64,000 nt of DNA, from positions 22,251 through 86,250 of the forward strand of contig LNBX01000030.1 of assembly GCA_001567275.1 (NCBI GenBank), given 5' to 3'. Positions within the stretch are counted from its first letter, which is position 1; each line of letters starts with the position of its first letter. A model generated the notes under the pieces. It saw nothing but the letters and a program-made list of their open reading frames with translations, did no database searches and was not told where the DNA came from. The position numbers and the translations under genes were made by a program. Positions 50,681 through 60,614 of the stretch are shown here, piece by piece. Origin of the DNA: Bacteroidetes bacterium OLB10. GTDB lineage: Bacteria; Bacteroidota; Bacteroidia; AKYH767-A; OLB10.

Positions 50681-50707
50681 AAAATTAAATAATAAAATAA
50701 AAAAGAC

Positions 50708-52084
50708 TTGAACACCATCGTCATACTTTCTGTTACAGGCATTGCCGCGATGATGTCTGATGTTTTTAAACTTAAGAAAGCATTATTCGGACTGTCGTTG
50801 CTGGGTTTGCTCATAGCACTTGTATTTTCGGTTTACGACTGGGGTCAGTATGCATCTTATTTCAATCAGATGGTATTGACAGATAATTATGCTGTCGTAT
50901 TTACAACCATGCTCATTGGTATGACTTTTCTTTGGTTCCTGATGTCGAAAGATTTTTTCAGCAGCCACAGCAGTGCCAGCGAACATTATGCACTTATTTT
51001 GTTTTCGCTTACGGGCGGAGTGATGATGACCAATTTCTCTGACCTTACTATTCTTTTTCTCGGTCTTGAAATTCTTTCCATTTCACTCTACATACTTGCC
51101 GGCAGCGACAAAGGAAATTTATTCAGCAACGAAGCATCATTAAAATATTTTATGATTGGTTCTTTTGCCACCGGATTTTTATTGTTTGGTATAGCCTTAA
51201 TTTATGGTGCTACTTCCAGTTTCAATCTTCAGGAAATTTCTACTTATGTACAACAGCACAACGGAAGTCTCCCAGCTTATTTTTATGCAGGAATACTGAT
51301 GATACTTACGGGGCTAACCTTTAAAGTATCTGCAGTTCCATTCCATTTCTGGGCACCCGATGTGTATGATGGTTCACCAACACTTGTTACTACCTACATG
51401 CTGAGTGTGGTGAAGATGGCGGCCTTTGCAGCTTTGTATCGTTTGTTTATTAATTGTTTTGCTCCTGTTTACGAATTCTGGATTCCTGTTTTTGCAATCA
51501 TGTCGGCAGTGACCATGCTACTTGGAAACATCACAGCAGTTTATCAGAAAAGTTTAAAGCGTATGCTGGCCTATTCAAGTATTGCGCATGCCGGTTATAT
51601 GCTGATGGCATTGGCTTCTCCGGGGATTGCATCAAAAAATGCGTTGGTGTTTTATCTGCTGGCTTATGCAATAGCCACACTGGGCGTATTTAATGTTTTG
51701 TATCAGGTACATAAAGTAACAGGTCGCGAAGAAATTAAATCAGTAAAGGGTCTTTTCAGAAAAAATCCTTTTGCAGCCATCATGCTTACATTATGTATGC
51801 TGAGTATGGCAGGAATTCCACCGGTAGCCGGATTTTTTGGTAAGTATTACATGTTTGTTTCCACTCTCAACGGAGGACTTACCTGGCTTGTGCTGATTGC
51901 AGTGTTAAGTTCACTAATAGGTGTTTATTTTTATTTTAAAGTAATCATTGCTGCATTTCAGGAACCAGAACTTGAAAATACTGCATACTATCGTCAGCCA
52001 TCAGATTTCACGGTACTTTACATCTGTGGTATTTTAAGTTTACTGCTTGGTATTATGCCGCAGTTTGTAGCAGGTTTGTTGTAA
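50708..52084 (+). CDS. nuoN: NADH-quinone oxidoreductase subunit N
   Basis: The 458-residue antiporter-like subunit starts with TTG at 50708. NuoN features are FLGLEILSISLYILAG, FKVSAVPFHFWAPDVYDGSPTLVTTYMLSVVK and a conserved late Lys segment. It is the last gene of the operon and is followed by a bidirectional terminator. Confidence 0.96.
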   Translation: MNTIVILSVTGIAAMMSDVFKLKKALFGLSLLGLLIALVFSVYDWGQYASYFNQMVLTDNYAVVFTTMLIGMTFLWFLMSKDFFSSHSSASEHYALILFSLTGGVMMTNFSDLTILFLGLEILSISLYILAGSDKGNLFSNEASLKYFMIGSFATGFLLFGIALIYGATSSFNLQEISTYVQQHNGSLPAYFYAGILMILTGLTFKVSAVPFHFWAPDVYDGSPTLVTTYMLSVVKMAAFAALYRLFINCFAPVYEFWIPVFAIMSAVTMLLGNITAVYQKSLKRMLAYSSIAHAGYMLMALASPGIASKNALVFYLLAYAIATLGVFNVLYQVHKVTGREEIKSVKGLFRKNPFAAIMLTLCMLSMAGIPPVAGFFGKYYMFVSTLNGGLTWLVLIAVLSSLIGVYFYFKVIIAAFQEPELENTAYYRQPSDFTVLYICGILSLLLGIMPQFVAGLL

Positions 52085-52112
52085 ATAAAAATTCATATTT
52101 TTAAAAAAAATA

Positions 52113-52144
52113 AAAAAGGCTGTCTATAAAAAGGCAGCCTTTTT
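52113..52144. terminator. Bidirectional terminator between nuoN and gcvP
   Basis: AAAAAGGCTG (52113-52122), a 12-base loop, and CAGCCTTTTT (52135-52144) give a 10-bp stem flanked by A/T tracts on both sides, so it can serve both convergent genes. Confidence 0.88.
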
Positions 52145-52165
52145 CTTATGTCTAACGAAAAGGTG

Positions 52166-55033
52166 TTACATCACTACTTCTGATTCGTAAGTTGAAATAT
52201 CAGGACAGGTACAAATCAGATTCCTGTCGCCATGTGCATTGTCCACACGTTTAACAGATGGCCAGAATTTGTTTTGTGCAACCCACTCCGCAGGATAAAC
52301 AGCTTTCTTACGACTGTAGTTATGTGTCCACTCATCAGCAGTTGCTTCAACAGCAGTATGTGGTGAGTTAATTAATACATTGTCTTCGCGAGAGGCATTA
52401 CCTTTTTCAATTTCCCTTATTTCATTGCGTATAGATATCATTGCCTGACAAAAGCGATCCAGCTCAGGAAGCGATTCGCTTTCCGTTGGTTCTACCATCA
52501 GCGTACCTGCAACCGGGAACGCAACTGTTGGTGCATGATAACCATAATCCATCAGTCGTTTTGCAATATCAATAACTTCTATTCCTGCCGAAGTTTTAAA
52601 TGCACGACAGTCAAGAATCATTTCATGAGCGCAATATCCGTTTTTGCCTTTGTAAAGAATGGGATAATGATTTTCAAGACAGGCTTTCATATAGTTGGCA
52701 TTCAGAATGGCCATTTCAGTAGCTTGTTTCACTCCCTCAGCACCTAACATTTTTATGTAACCGTAGCTGATCAGAATAATTAATGCGCTGCCCCATGGTG
52801 CTGCAGATACAGCATGAACGCCTTTGGCTCCACCAGTTTTCACAAGAGGATGTGATGGCAAATAGGGGATGAGATGTTGTGCTACACCAATAGGACCCAT
52901 ACCCGGGCCACCACCACCATGTGGTATGGCAAAAGTTTTATGCAGATTGAGGTGGCAAACATCAGCACCTATCAGTGCCGGACAGGTAAGTCCTACCTGT
53001 GCATTCATATTCGCACCATCCATATAAACCTGACCGCCATTGGCATGTATGATAGAAGTGATTTCTTTGATGCCTTCTTCGTAAACACCATGTGTAGAAG
53101 GATAGGTTACCATCAGACAGGAGAGCTGGTCGCGGTTTGCTTCTGCCTTTTCGCGCAGGTCGCTGATGTCAATGTTTCCGTTTTCATCACATTTCACAAC
53201 CACAACTTTTAAACCTGCCATCACTGCACTTGCAGGGTTGGTGCCATGTGCCGACTGTGGAATAAGTACAATGTTGCGATGCGATTCACCTTTGTCTTCC
53301 TGATATTTTCTGATCACCATCAGTCCTGCATACTCACCCTGTGCACCGCTGTTAGGCTGAAGTGATATTCCTGCAAAGCCTGTAATCTCTTTCAAATAAC
53401 CTTCAAACTCAGTGATGATTTGTGCATATCCCTGCGCCTGTTCAACCGGTACAAAAGGATGCATGTTGGCAAACTCAGGCCAGCTCAGTGGTTCCATTTC
53501 ACTGGTAGCATTCAGTTTCATGGTGCACGAACCAAGTGATATCATACTGTGATTGAGAGCAAGGTCTTTGTTCTCAAGCATCTTGATATAACGAAGCATT
53601 TCTGTTTCGCTGTGATGCGTATTGAATACAGGATGTGTAAGATAGTTTGATGTTCGCTTCAGCGATTGTGGTATGGCTTGAGCTGTTGCTGCGTTCTGAT
53701 GAACGATTGATTTTTTGCCGATAGTAGCTGCAAACACGCGAAGAATATCTTTCACGTCATTGTCAGAAACTGTTTCGTCAATACTTATGCTGACGATGTT
53801 ACCGGTATAACGGAAATTGATGTTATTGGCTTCCGCAAGATCTTTTACACTTTCCGCATCTTCCACTTCAATACTCAGTGTGTCGAAATAGGTTTGGTTC
53901 AGAAGTTTGAATCCTGCTTTTCTCAGACTTTCAGCAAGCAAATGTGTACGGTTGTGAATAGTTGTTGCAATTGCTTTTATGCCTTCGCTTCCATGATAGA
54001 CGGCATACATGGATGCCATCACTGCAAGCAGCACCTGTGCAGTACAAATATTACTGGTAGCCTTGTCTCTTTTGATATGTTGCTCGCGGGTTTGCAATGC
54101 CATTCGCAATGCAGGATTTCCGGCTGCATCAATACTGAGGCCGATAATACGTCCCGGAATATCTCTTTTAAAATTAGCACCTGTTGCAAAATATGCAGCA
54201 TGAGGTCCGCCATATCCCATTGGTACACCAAAACGTTGGGTAGAACCTACAACGCAATCAGCATCCCATTCACCGGGAGGAGTCAGCAGAGTTAAACTCA
54301 ACAGGTCGGCAGCTACTGCAACTTTTATCTCATGGCGATGACACATGTTTACAATATTTCTGTAATCGAGCACTGCACCATGTACATCAGGATACTGAAG
54401 CAAAGCTCCGAAATAAGTTTCGTCAGGAGAGAATAATTGTTCATCACCTACAATAAGTTCAATACCCAGAGGTTTGCTTCTTGTGCGAAGAATATCTATG
54501 GTTTGCGGAAAACAATTTTCCGAAACAAAAAAGCGACATACATTATTTTTTACCGCTTCTTTGGAACGGGTATGAAAAAACATTCCCATCGCCTCGGCAG
54601 CAGCGGTGCCTTCGTCAAGCAACGAAGCATTTGCTAGCTCCATTCCTGTAAGATCGCAAACCATCGTCTGAAAATTGAGCAATGCTTCCATACGTCCCTG
54701 TGCAATTTCGGCCTGATAAGGAGTATAGGCAGTGTACCATCCCGGATTTTCAAAAATGTTTCGCTTGATGACACCGGGAACTATGGTGTTGTAATATCCC
54801 AGACCGATGTAGTTTTTAAACAACAAATTTTCAGAAGCAATGGCTTTCAACTCGTTCAGATAGTCAAACTCACTTTGTGCCGGAGGCAAGTTCAGTGGTT
54901 TGGGAAGTCTGATGGTTTCGGGAATAATTTTAGAAATTAAATCGTTAACGGATTTTGCGCCAACTTTTTTAAGCATCTGCTGAACCTGTGCGTTATCAGG
55001 TCCGTTATGCCTGTCGGCAAAAGAGTAAAACAT
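52166..55033 (-). CDS. gcvP: Glycine dehydrogenase (decarboxylating), P-protein of the glycine cleavage system
   Basis: The product is about 955 residues, a single-chain P-protein with N- and C-halves. The PLP-lysine segment is [18 protein letters not shown], with [12 protein letters not shown] and MVEPTESES also present. It decarboxylates glycine and passes the aminomethyl group to the H-protein. ATG 55033 ([16 protein letters not shown]) is the homologous start; the in-frame ATG at 55084 adds a non-conserved stretch and lies upstream of the -7 box at 55052-55059. The T-, H- and L-protein genes are not in the window. Confidence 0.97.
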   Translation of the reverse strand: MFYSFADRHNGPDNAQVQQMLKKVGAKSVNDLISKIIPETIRLPKPLNLPPAQSEFDYLNELKAIASENLLFKNYIGLGYYNTIVPGVIKRNIFENPGWYTAYTPYQAEIAQGRMEALLNFQTMVCDLTGMELANASLLDEGTAAAEAMGMFFHTRSKEAVKNNVCRFFVSENCFPQTIDILRTRSKPLGIELIVGDEQLFSPDETYFGALLQYPDVHGAVLDYRNIVNMCHRHEIKVAVAADLLSLTLLTPPGEWDADCVVGSTQRFGVPMGYGGPHAAYFATGANFKRDIPGRIIGLSIDAAGNPALRMALQTREQHIKRDKATSNICTAQVLLAVMASMYAVYHGSEGIKAIATTIHNRTHLLAESLRKAGFKLLNQTYFDTLSIEVEDAESVKDLAEANNINFRYTGNIVSISIDETVSDNDVKDILRVFAATIGKKSIVHQNAATAQAIPQSLKRTSNYLTHPVFNTHHSETEMLRYIKMLENKDLALNHSMISLGSCTMKLNATSEMEPLSWPEFANMHPFVPVEQAQGYAQIITEFEGYLKEITGFAGISLQPNSGAQGEYAGLMVIRKYQEDKGESHRNIVLIPQSAHGTNPASAVMAGLKVVVVKCDENGNIDISDLREKAEANRDQLSCLMVTYPSTHGVYEEGIKEITSIIHANGGQVYMDGANMNAQVGLTCPALIGADVCHLNLHKTFAIPHGGGGPGMGPIGVAQHLIPYLPSHPLVKTGGAKGVHAVSAAPWGSALIILISYGYIKMLGAEGVKQATEMAILNANYMKACLENHYPILYKGKNGYCAHEMILDCRAFKTSAGIEVIDIAKRLMDYGYHAPTVAFPVAGTLMVEPTESESLPELDRFCQAMISIRNEIREIEKGNASREDNVLINSPHTAVEATADEWTHNYSRKKAVYPAEWVAQNKFWPSVKRVDNAHGDRNLICTCPDISTYESEVVM

Positions 55034-55051
55034 GTATTTTGGAATTTGCTG

Positions 55052-55059
55052 CAAAAATA
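55052..55059 (-). promoter_or_regulatory. Candidate -7 box of gcvP
   Basis: TATTTTTG on the minus strand fits TAnnTTTG, 18 bases before ATG 55033, giving a very short leader of about 12 bases. No good -33 element is seen. Confidence 0.35.
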
Positions 55060-55175
55060 ACAAATAGTAATTTTCGTGAAACATAACCTTTGTAAATTTC
55101 AGATATGTTCATAATATTTTTTAACTGTATATACTTTTGGTTGTTTTTTTATAGTTTTGAATTTAAATACTTCTT

Positions 55176-55820
55176 ATGATTTTGCGTACAAGCCTTGTTT
55201 TTCTGTTTTTATTTTTCATCGGCCTGCATGTTGATGCACAGGATACTTTATACCTCTTAAACGGAAAACAAAAAACCGTGAAAATGTATAACCTCAATGA
55301 CCCTGATTGGGTTAGGTATGTAAAATATAATGGCAGCAGCAGGGTGAAAAAGTTAGATGTTTACAAAGTGTTTTCAGTTAAACACTCTGACGGAACAGAG
55401 AAGATTATTTACAATCCTGATACTGTTGCAGGAGATCCTGATGTGGCATGGGTAAGTGATTACATCAAAGGGCAGCAATATGGTATGTTGCACAAGCACG
55501 ATCATTTTAACAAACGCAGCAAAACATGGCACAGAAAAGTGAATTTTACAGAGATTGGAGGTGTGGCTGTAGGTGGTGCAGGTAGCCTTCTTTCGTTTTA
55601 TGGAATTCCTGTACCTGCAGTCTATGCCATTGCAGTAGGTCGCAGCAGTCCTGCCCTGCCTGATGCACCTGACATTGCACCTCAATTTAAGAACAGCGAA
55701 GGATTTAAAGCGGGATATCAAAAGCATAAACGCAACCAGAGAATAAAGCAGGGTTTTATCTCAGGTATGATAGGATTTGCAATTGGCGTTGTTACCTTAA
55801 CAATTATTGAACATCAATAG
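55176..55820 (+). CDS. Secreted or membrane protein of unknown function
   Basis: The 214-residue protein has a signal peptide (MILRTSLVFLFLFFIG, cut near VDAQ), a middle soluble part and a C-terminal helix ([19 protein letters not shown]). It is basic in the middle (HKHDHFNKRSKTWHRK). No family is recognised. Its stop overlaps the start of the UbiA-like gene by 14 bases, so the two are probably co-transcribed. Confidence 0.75.
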   Translation: MILRTSLVFLFLFFIGLHVDAQDTLYLLNGKQKTVKMYNLNDPDWVRYVKYNGSSRVKKLDVYKVFSVKHSDGTEKIIYNPDTVAGDPDVAWVSDYIKGQQYGMLHKHDHFNKRSKTWHRKVNFTEIGGVAVGGAGSLLSFYGIPVPAVYAIAVGRSSPALPDAPDIAPQFKNSEGFKAGYQKHKRNQRIKQGFISGMIGFAIGVVTLTIIEHQ

Positions 55821-56649
55821 GCAATATACGCTTACTTTTTTTCTGTATCATTTAGTCAGAAGAAAAGTGCTGATAGCTTTGGCTGCAACAGCTGCAAGTT
55901 ATCAGACTTTGCTTTTTGTGCAGAAAGATTTTGAAAGCAGTCTGATTATTCTTCCTCTGATATTTTTTGCAACATTAGCGGTTTACAATACCCCCAAGTT
56001 TGAAAGATTTCAGTTTACAAGAACAAAATCAATATTGTTTTTTGCTAATCTGATTCCTGCTTCTATCATATTTCTGTTTTTAGATCATCAGGTGCAGCAA
56101 CTGGTACTGATTTCATTTGTTGGTGCTATGTTGTATATCATGCCCTTTTATTATCGTAACAAACCTTTAAAGGGATTGAGAAATATTTTTTTGCTCAAGA
56201 ATATTTTTCTTGCATTTTTCTGGGCAATGGTCACAGTAGCCGTTCCGCTTGCTGTGGTGAATATGGAATTAGCTAATGCTATTCCGTTATCTTTATTTCT
56301 GAGAAGATTTTTATTTGTTTTCAGTATTACCATCCTGTTTGATATTCGTGATATGATTTGCGATAAAGAAAGAAATCACAATACACTGCCGGTGGCACTT
56401 GGTTTGAACCTTAGTAAATATATCGGTTATGCAGCTTTGATATGTTTTGCATTGTTAACTGCTTTTACCGAATATTATTCCTGGATTGGCAAAAGTCAGG
56501 TTTATGCATTGTGGATAAGTGTTATTCCGGTTGCAATCATGCTCTACTATGCCAAGCCCGAAGCAAATTATTTATTCTATAACGTTGGTGCCGACAGTTT
56601 GCTGATTATTCAGACAGTGATTTTGGTTTTGTTTACGGTTCTGAAATGA
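55807..56649 (+). CDS. UbiA-like polytopic membrane protein lacking the first Asp-rich motif
   Basis: The 280-residue protein has about eight hydrophobic helices. The segment [22 protein letters not shown] matches the second aspartate-rich motif of UbiA prenyltransferases (DxxxD with TLPV.LG), and the N-terminal layout fits too. The usual first motif NDxxDxxxD is not visible; YNTPKFER sits where it would be. It may transfer prenyl groups, or it may have lost that activity. It starts at TTG 55807, inside the end of the upstream gene. Confidence 0.65.
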   Translation: MNINRQYTLTFFLYHLVRRKVLIALAATAASYQTLLFVQKDFESSLIILPLIFFATLAVYNTPKFERFQFTRTKSILFFANLIPASIIFLFLDHQVQQLVLISFVGAMLYIMPFYYRNKPLKGLRNIFLLKNIFLAFFWAMVTVAVPLAVVNMELANAIPLSLFLRRFLFVFSITILFDIRDMICDKERNHNTLPVALGLNLSKYIGYAALICFALLTAFTEYYSWIGKSQVYALWISVIPVAIMLYYAKPEANYLFYNVGADSLLIIQTVILVLFTVLK

Positions 56650-56673
56650 AAAAGTAAAATGCAATATATCATT

Positions 56674-56705
56674 TTTGGTAATTCAAATCAAATCATGTAG
56701 GTTTG
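56674..56705 (+). promoter_or_regulatory. Promoter of the first amino acid permease
   Basis: TTTG (56674-56677), 20 bases, TAGGTTTG (56698-56705), an exact TAnnTTTG match, 24 bases before ATG 56729. Confidence 0.72.
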
Positions 56706-56728
56706 TTAGCTCACAACTAAACACAATT

Positions 56729-58192
56729 ATGGCAAATAATATCTGGGCGATTAAATCCATCAGCAATTTATTAAAAGAAGCTGAATCCACAGAGGGGCAT
56801 ACCCTCAAACGTACGCTCACCCGACTCAACTTAATCACTCTTGGTATTGGTGCCATTGTTGGTGCCGGAATATTTGTTCTTACCGGACAGGCAGCAGCCG
56901 AATACGCAGGCCCTGCAGTTACCATATCATTTATAGTGGCCGGCTTAGCCTGCGCTTTTGCAGGGTTGTGCTATGCCGAGTTTGCCTCAATGATTCCAAT
57001 TTCGGGAAGTGCTTATACTTATGCTTATGCAACGCTAGGTGAGTTTTTTGCATGGATTATCGGTTGGGATCTTATTCTCGAATACTTGTTTGGCGCAGCT
57101 ACTGTGTCAGTAGGATGGTCGGGTTATGTGGTGAGTTTCCTCAAAGACCATGGTATCTATATTGCTGATGCTTTATGTAATGCACCTTTTTCGTATGATC
57201 ATCACACGCATCAGATAGCACTCACCGGAGCAATACTCAATCTTCCGGCTATGTTTATTATTGCTGTAATGACAGTTTTGCTGGTGATAGGTATTCGTGA
57301 ATCTGCCAACTTCAATAATATTATTGTAATTGTAAAAGTAGTTGTGATTTTACTCTTTGTTATTTTCGGAGCTAATTATATTGTATCAGACAACTATCAT
57401 CCATACATTCCGGAGAATCAGGGAGGATTCGGCCATTTCGGATGGAGCGGTGTTTTCAGAGCTGCAGGAGTCATATTTTTTGCCTACATAGGTTTTGATG
57501 CAGTATCAACAGCAGCGCAGGAAGCTAAGAATCCACAGCGCGATATGCCATGGGGAATACTCGGCTCTCTGGTGCTATGTACCATCCTCTACATACTGGT
57601 AGGTTTGGTGATGACAGGGATAGTTAAATACGACCAGTTGAATGTAGCAGCTCCTATAGCTGTAGCAGTAGATGCTGCCGGTACCGGACTGGCATGGTTG
57701 CGTACTCCTATCAAACTGGGTGCTATTGCAGGTTTAAGTTCTGTAATTCTTGTTATGCTCATGGGTCAGCCACGAATTTTCTACAGTATGTCACGCGATG
57801 GTCTGTTGCCGGCTGTGTTCGGTAAAGTACATCCGCGTTTCAAAACTCCATACATCACCACCATTCTCACGGGAACGGTAGCCATGATTGTAGGCGGATT
57901 ATTTCCAATAGGATTACTCGGAGAGTTGGTTTCTATCGGCACGCTGCTTGCATTTACACTGGTAAGTGGAGGAATCCTTATATTACGATACAAGAAACCG
58001 GATATACATCGTCCGTTTAAAACACCATTATTCCCTGTTACTCCAATTCTGGGAATACTTACTTCGCTGGGTGTAATGGCAACATTACCCGGTGATACAT
58101 GGATACGACTGATTGTTTGGATGGTGATTGGTGTGGCAATCTACTTTTTCTACAGCCGTCATCACAGTAAGGTGAATAGTCAGAGTCATTAA
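56729..58192 (+). CDS. APC-superfamily amino acid permease (cationic amino acid/YfnA type)
   Basis: The permease is about 487 residues with 12 or more helices. The N-terminal [30 protein letters not shown] and the central [25 protein letters not shown] segments are typical of the cationic amino acid transporter group. ATG 56729 is used ([15 protein letters not shown]); an in-frame upstream start at 56675 falls inside the promoter. It is followed 17 bases later by a second, distinct permease. Confidence 0.9.
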   Translation: MANNIWAIKSISNLLKEAESTEGHTLKRTLTRLNLITLGIGAIVGAGIFVLTGQAAAEYAGPAVTISFIVAGLACAFAGLCYAEFASMIPISGSAYTYAYATLGEFFAWIIGWDLILEYLFGAATVSVGWSGYVVSFLKDHGIYIADALCNAPFSYDHHTHQIALTGAILNLPAMFIIAVMTVLLVIGIRESANFNNIIVIVKVVVILLFVIFGANYIVSDNYHPYIPENQGGFGHFGWSGVFRAAGVIFFAYIGFDAVSTAAQEAKNPQRDMPWGILGSLVLCTILYILVGLVMTGIVKYDQLNVAAPIAVAVDAAGTGLAWLRTPIKLGAIAGLSSVILVMLMGQPRIFYSMSRDGLLPAVFGKVHPRFKTPYITTILTGTVAMIVGGLFPIGLLGELVSIGTLLAFTLVSGGILILRYKKPDIHRPFKTPLFPVTPILGILTSLGVMATLPGDTWIRLIVWMVIGVAIYFFYSRHHSKVNSQSH

Positions 58193-58209
58193 AATACAAC
58201 AGCACAACA

Positions 58210-59664
58210 TTGCAACAAAACGATAATACAAAGTTGCACCGCTCGCTGAGTATGTGGGATGCTACCATGCTTGTTGCTGGTTCCATGATTGGCTCCGGTA
58301 TTTTTATTGTGAGTTCTGATATGGCACGACTAACCGGCTCTGCAGGATGGTTGCTGTTTCTGTGGGTGCTCAGTGGACTTATCACACTCATTGCTGCACT
58401 GTGTTATGGCGAACTTGCAGGAATGATGCCCGATGCAGGCGGTCAGTTTGTGTTTATAAAAAGAGCCTGGGGCAATACACTTTCCTTTCTGTATGGATGG
58501 ACAGTTTTTATGGTGATTCAAACCGGTGTGATAGCTGCAGTAGCAGTTGCTTTTGCACGGTTTACCGGTGTGTTTATCCCATTCTTAAGCGATACCAATA
58601 TTCTGTTGGATGCAGGATGGTTTCAGATTTCGGCTGCACAGTGCCTTGCGATTTTACTTATTGTATTTCTTACATGGGTCAACACCAAAGGAATTGAAAG
58701 TGGCAAAACGATACAGACTTTTTTTACATCAGCCAAATTGCTGGCTTTGTTTATGCTGATAATTGCAGGACTTTATGTTGGCATGAAAACAGATTTGCTT
58801 TCGTCCAACTTCGACAATGCCTGGACCGCTGTAAAGACCGTAAAAACCGACAGTGGATGGATTTCTGAAAACATCAGCGGGTTTGCACTGATTCTTGTTT
58901 TGGGAACTGCCATCATCGGTTCATTATTCAGCAGCGATGCATGGAACAACGTTACCTTTATTGCAGGAGAAATTAAAGACCCTAAGAAAAATATTCCACG
59001 CAGTTTGCTCTTGGGAACAGGCATTGTTACGGTTTTATATTTTTTGGTGAACATTGCCTATCTCTCATTATTGCCTTTGAAGGGCGACCCTTCAGCTGCC
59101 GATGTGGCAAGGCAGGGAATACAGTTTGCCGGAGGTGGTACCGATCGTGTTGGCACTGCTGCTGCATCTATGATTTTTGGTGATGCCAGTGTTTACATCA
59201 TGGCTGCATTGATTATGATTTCCACTTTTGGTTGCAACAATGGAATTATTCTCAGTGGTGCAAGAGTGTATTATGCCATGGCGCTGGATAAACTTTTTTT
59301 CAAACAGGCAAAGCAACTTAATGCACATGGAGTGCCTGCAAAAGCACTGTGGTTTCAGGCAGTGTGGGCTTCGGTGCTGTGCTTGAGTGGTACCTATGGC
59401 GAATTGCTCGACTACACCATTTTTGCTTCTTTACTGTTTTATGTAGTCACCATTGCAGGTATTTTTATTCTGCGCAAAAGAGAACCTGATGCACCTCGGC
59501 CTTATAAGGTGGTAGCTTATCCTTTACTTCCGGTATTATACATTGTGCTTGCTTTGTCAATCTGCTGCATTCTGCTTTACACTAAAACAGCAGTTGCGGG
59601 CAAAGGTCTTCTCATAGTATTACTCGGACTCCCGGTGTATTATCTGTTTAAGAGAAAACAATGA
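58210..59664 (+). CDS. Second APC-superfamily amino acid permease
   Basis: The 484-residue permease has about 12 helices, with MLVAGSMIGSGIFIVSSDMARLTGSAGWLLF at the start and SLFSSDAWNNVTFIAGEIKDPKKNIPRSL in the middle. It is only distantly similar to the preceding permease, so this is not a recent tandem copy. The start is TTG 58210; an internal ATG at 58249 would remove the first 13 residues and is possible. Confidence 0.88.
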   Translation: MQQNDNTKLHRSLSMWDATMLVAGSMIGSGIFIVSSDMARLTGSAGWLLFLWVLSGLITLIAALCYGELAGMMPDAGGQFVFIKRAWGNTLSFLYGWTVFMVIQTGVIAAVAVAFARFTGVFIPFLSDTNILLDAGWFQISAAQCLAILLIVFLTWVNTKGIESGKTIQTFFTSAKLLALFMLIIAGLYVGMKTDLLSSNFDNAWTAVKTVKTDSGWISENISGFALILVLGTAIIGSLFSSDAWNNVTFIAGEIKDPKKNIPRSLLLGTGIVTVLYFLVNIAYLSLLPLKGDPSAADVARQGIQFAGGGTDRVGTAAASMIFGDASVYIMAALIMISTFGCNNGIILSGARVYYAMALDKLFFKQAKQLNAHGVPAKALWFQAVWASVLCLSGTYGELLDYTIFASLLFYVVTIAGIFILRKREPDAPRPYKVVAYPLLPVLYIVLALSICCILLYTKTAVAGKGLLIVLLGLPVYYLFKRKQ

Positions 59665-59771
59665 TGTTTTTAAGAATAATACAGGAGTATAATTGAATTC
59701 AATAATTCAAATAAGTTGTCAGAGATGATGACATTTGAGTTAAGTACAAATAAATATTTCAAATAAAGCAT

Positions 59772-59788
59772 GTTCCCTGATTGGGAAC
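59772..59788. promoter_or_regulatory. Palindromic operator of the higBA pair
   Basis: GTTCCC TGATT GGGAAC: a perfect 6-bp inverted repeat with a 5-base spacer, six bases before the -7 box (59795). In HigBA systems the antitoxin, alone or with the toxin, represses its own promoter by binding such a palindrome. That this is the HigA site is inferred from its place and symmetry. Confidence 0.6.
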
Positions 59789-59794
59789 TTTTTG

Positions 59795-59802
59795 TATATT
59801 TG
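59795..59802 (+). promoter_or_regulatory. -7 box of the higBA pair
   Basis: TATATTTG, an exact TAnnTTTG match. The predicted transcript start (about 59808) falls at the higB GTG (59807), so the message would have little or no leader. No -33 TTTG is present at the right distance; the operator occupies that region. Confidence 0.5.
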
Positions 59803-59806
59803 TCGT

Positions 59807-60100
59807 GTGAGAGTTATTGCAAAAAGCACTTTACGGACTTTCTGGACTAAGCACAATGACTGTGAGGAACAGTTAAAATCCTGGTTTAAAGAAGTTGTGG
59901 AGGCGCACTGGAAAAACCCTCGCGACATAAAACGAAATTATCCGTCTGCAAGTTTTTTACAAAACAATCGAGTGGTTTTTAATATTAAGGGTAATACTTA
60001 CCGGCTTGTTGTCAGAATTAATTACGATTACGGAATTGTTTGGATCAGATTTGTGGGCACACATGGGCAATATGATAAAATTGATGCATCAAAAGTTTAA
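59807..60100 (+). CDS. higB: HigB-type toxin (type II mRNA endonuclease)
   Basis: About 97 residues from GTG 59807: VRVIAKSTLRTFWTKHNDCEEQLKSWFKEV, NRVVFNIKGNTYRLVVRINY and FVGTHGQYDKIDA, all typical of the HigB_toxin family (PF09907). These toxins cut mRNA at the ribosome. An in-frame TTG at 59792 is upstream of the promoter box and unlikely. The stop is six bases before the antitoxin ATG. The toxin-first order is normal for HigBA. Confidence 0.9.
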   Translation: MRVIAKSTLRTFWTKHNDCEEQLKSWFKEVVEAHWKNPRDIKRNYPSASFLQNNRVVFNIKGNTYRLVVRINYDYGIVWIRFVGTHGQYDKIDASKV

Positions 60101-60106
60101 CATAAA

Positions 60107-60463
60107 ATGACACTGAAAGTAATTAAAACAGAAAAGGATTATCAAAATGCTTTAAAGCGCTTAGATTTGATTTTTGACGCCAAAAAAGGCTCAAAAGTTG
60201 GGGATGAATTGGAATTGCTTTCATTACTCATTGACAACTATGAAAAGGAAAGGTATGCGATTGATTTTCCCGACCCGATTGAAGCAATAAAATTCCGTAT
60301 GGAGCAGCTTGGTTACAAACAAAAAGATCTTGCTGAAGCTATTGGACTAAAAAGCCGTGTAAGTGAAATCTTAAACCGAAAGAGAAAATTAACTCTGGAT
60401 ATGATTCGTAAACTTCATGAGGTACTTGGTATTCCTGCTGAAGTACTGGTTAAAGAATACTAA
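60107..60463 (+). CDS. higA: HigA-type antitoxin with XRE helix-turn-helix
   Basis: The 118-residue protein has a helical N-terminal part (contact with toxin, inferred) and an XRE HTH domain from about residue 60 (MEQLGYKQKDLAEAIGLKSRVSEILNRKRKLTLDMIRKLHEVLG). It neutralises HigB and represses the operon. The stop overlaps a short AT-rich inverted repeat AATAAGT/ACTTATT (60462-60478) with no T tract after it. Confidence 0.9.
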   Translation: MTLKVIKTEKDYQNALKRLDLIFDAKKGSKVGDELELLSLLIDNYEKERYAIDFPDPIEAIKFRMEQLGYKQKDLAEAIGLKSRVSEILNRKRKLTLDMIRKLHEVLGIPAEVLVKEY

Positions 60464-60614
60464 TAAGTGCTACTTATTCAGCATCGCAATGAATGAGAAC
60501 AACAGTATCGGTTTAAAAGACATAACAATTTTAACCTGTTAAGAAACTTTTGATGCTACTCATCAGTGTGTTCCTGTTTCACAATATCAAGGAACAAAAT
60601 ATCACTTCAATAAA

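Noticed and set aside
53894..54295. 133-codon frame antisense to gcvP
   Set aside because: Shadow of gcvP; composition follows codon positions of the real gene.
60462..60478. AATAAGT/ACTTATT stem after higA as a terminator
   Set aside because: Seven AT-rich pairs, no T tract follows.
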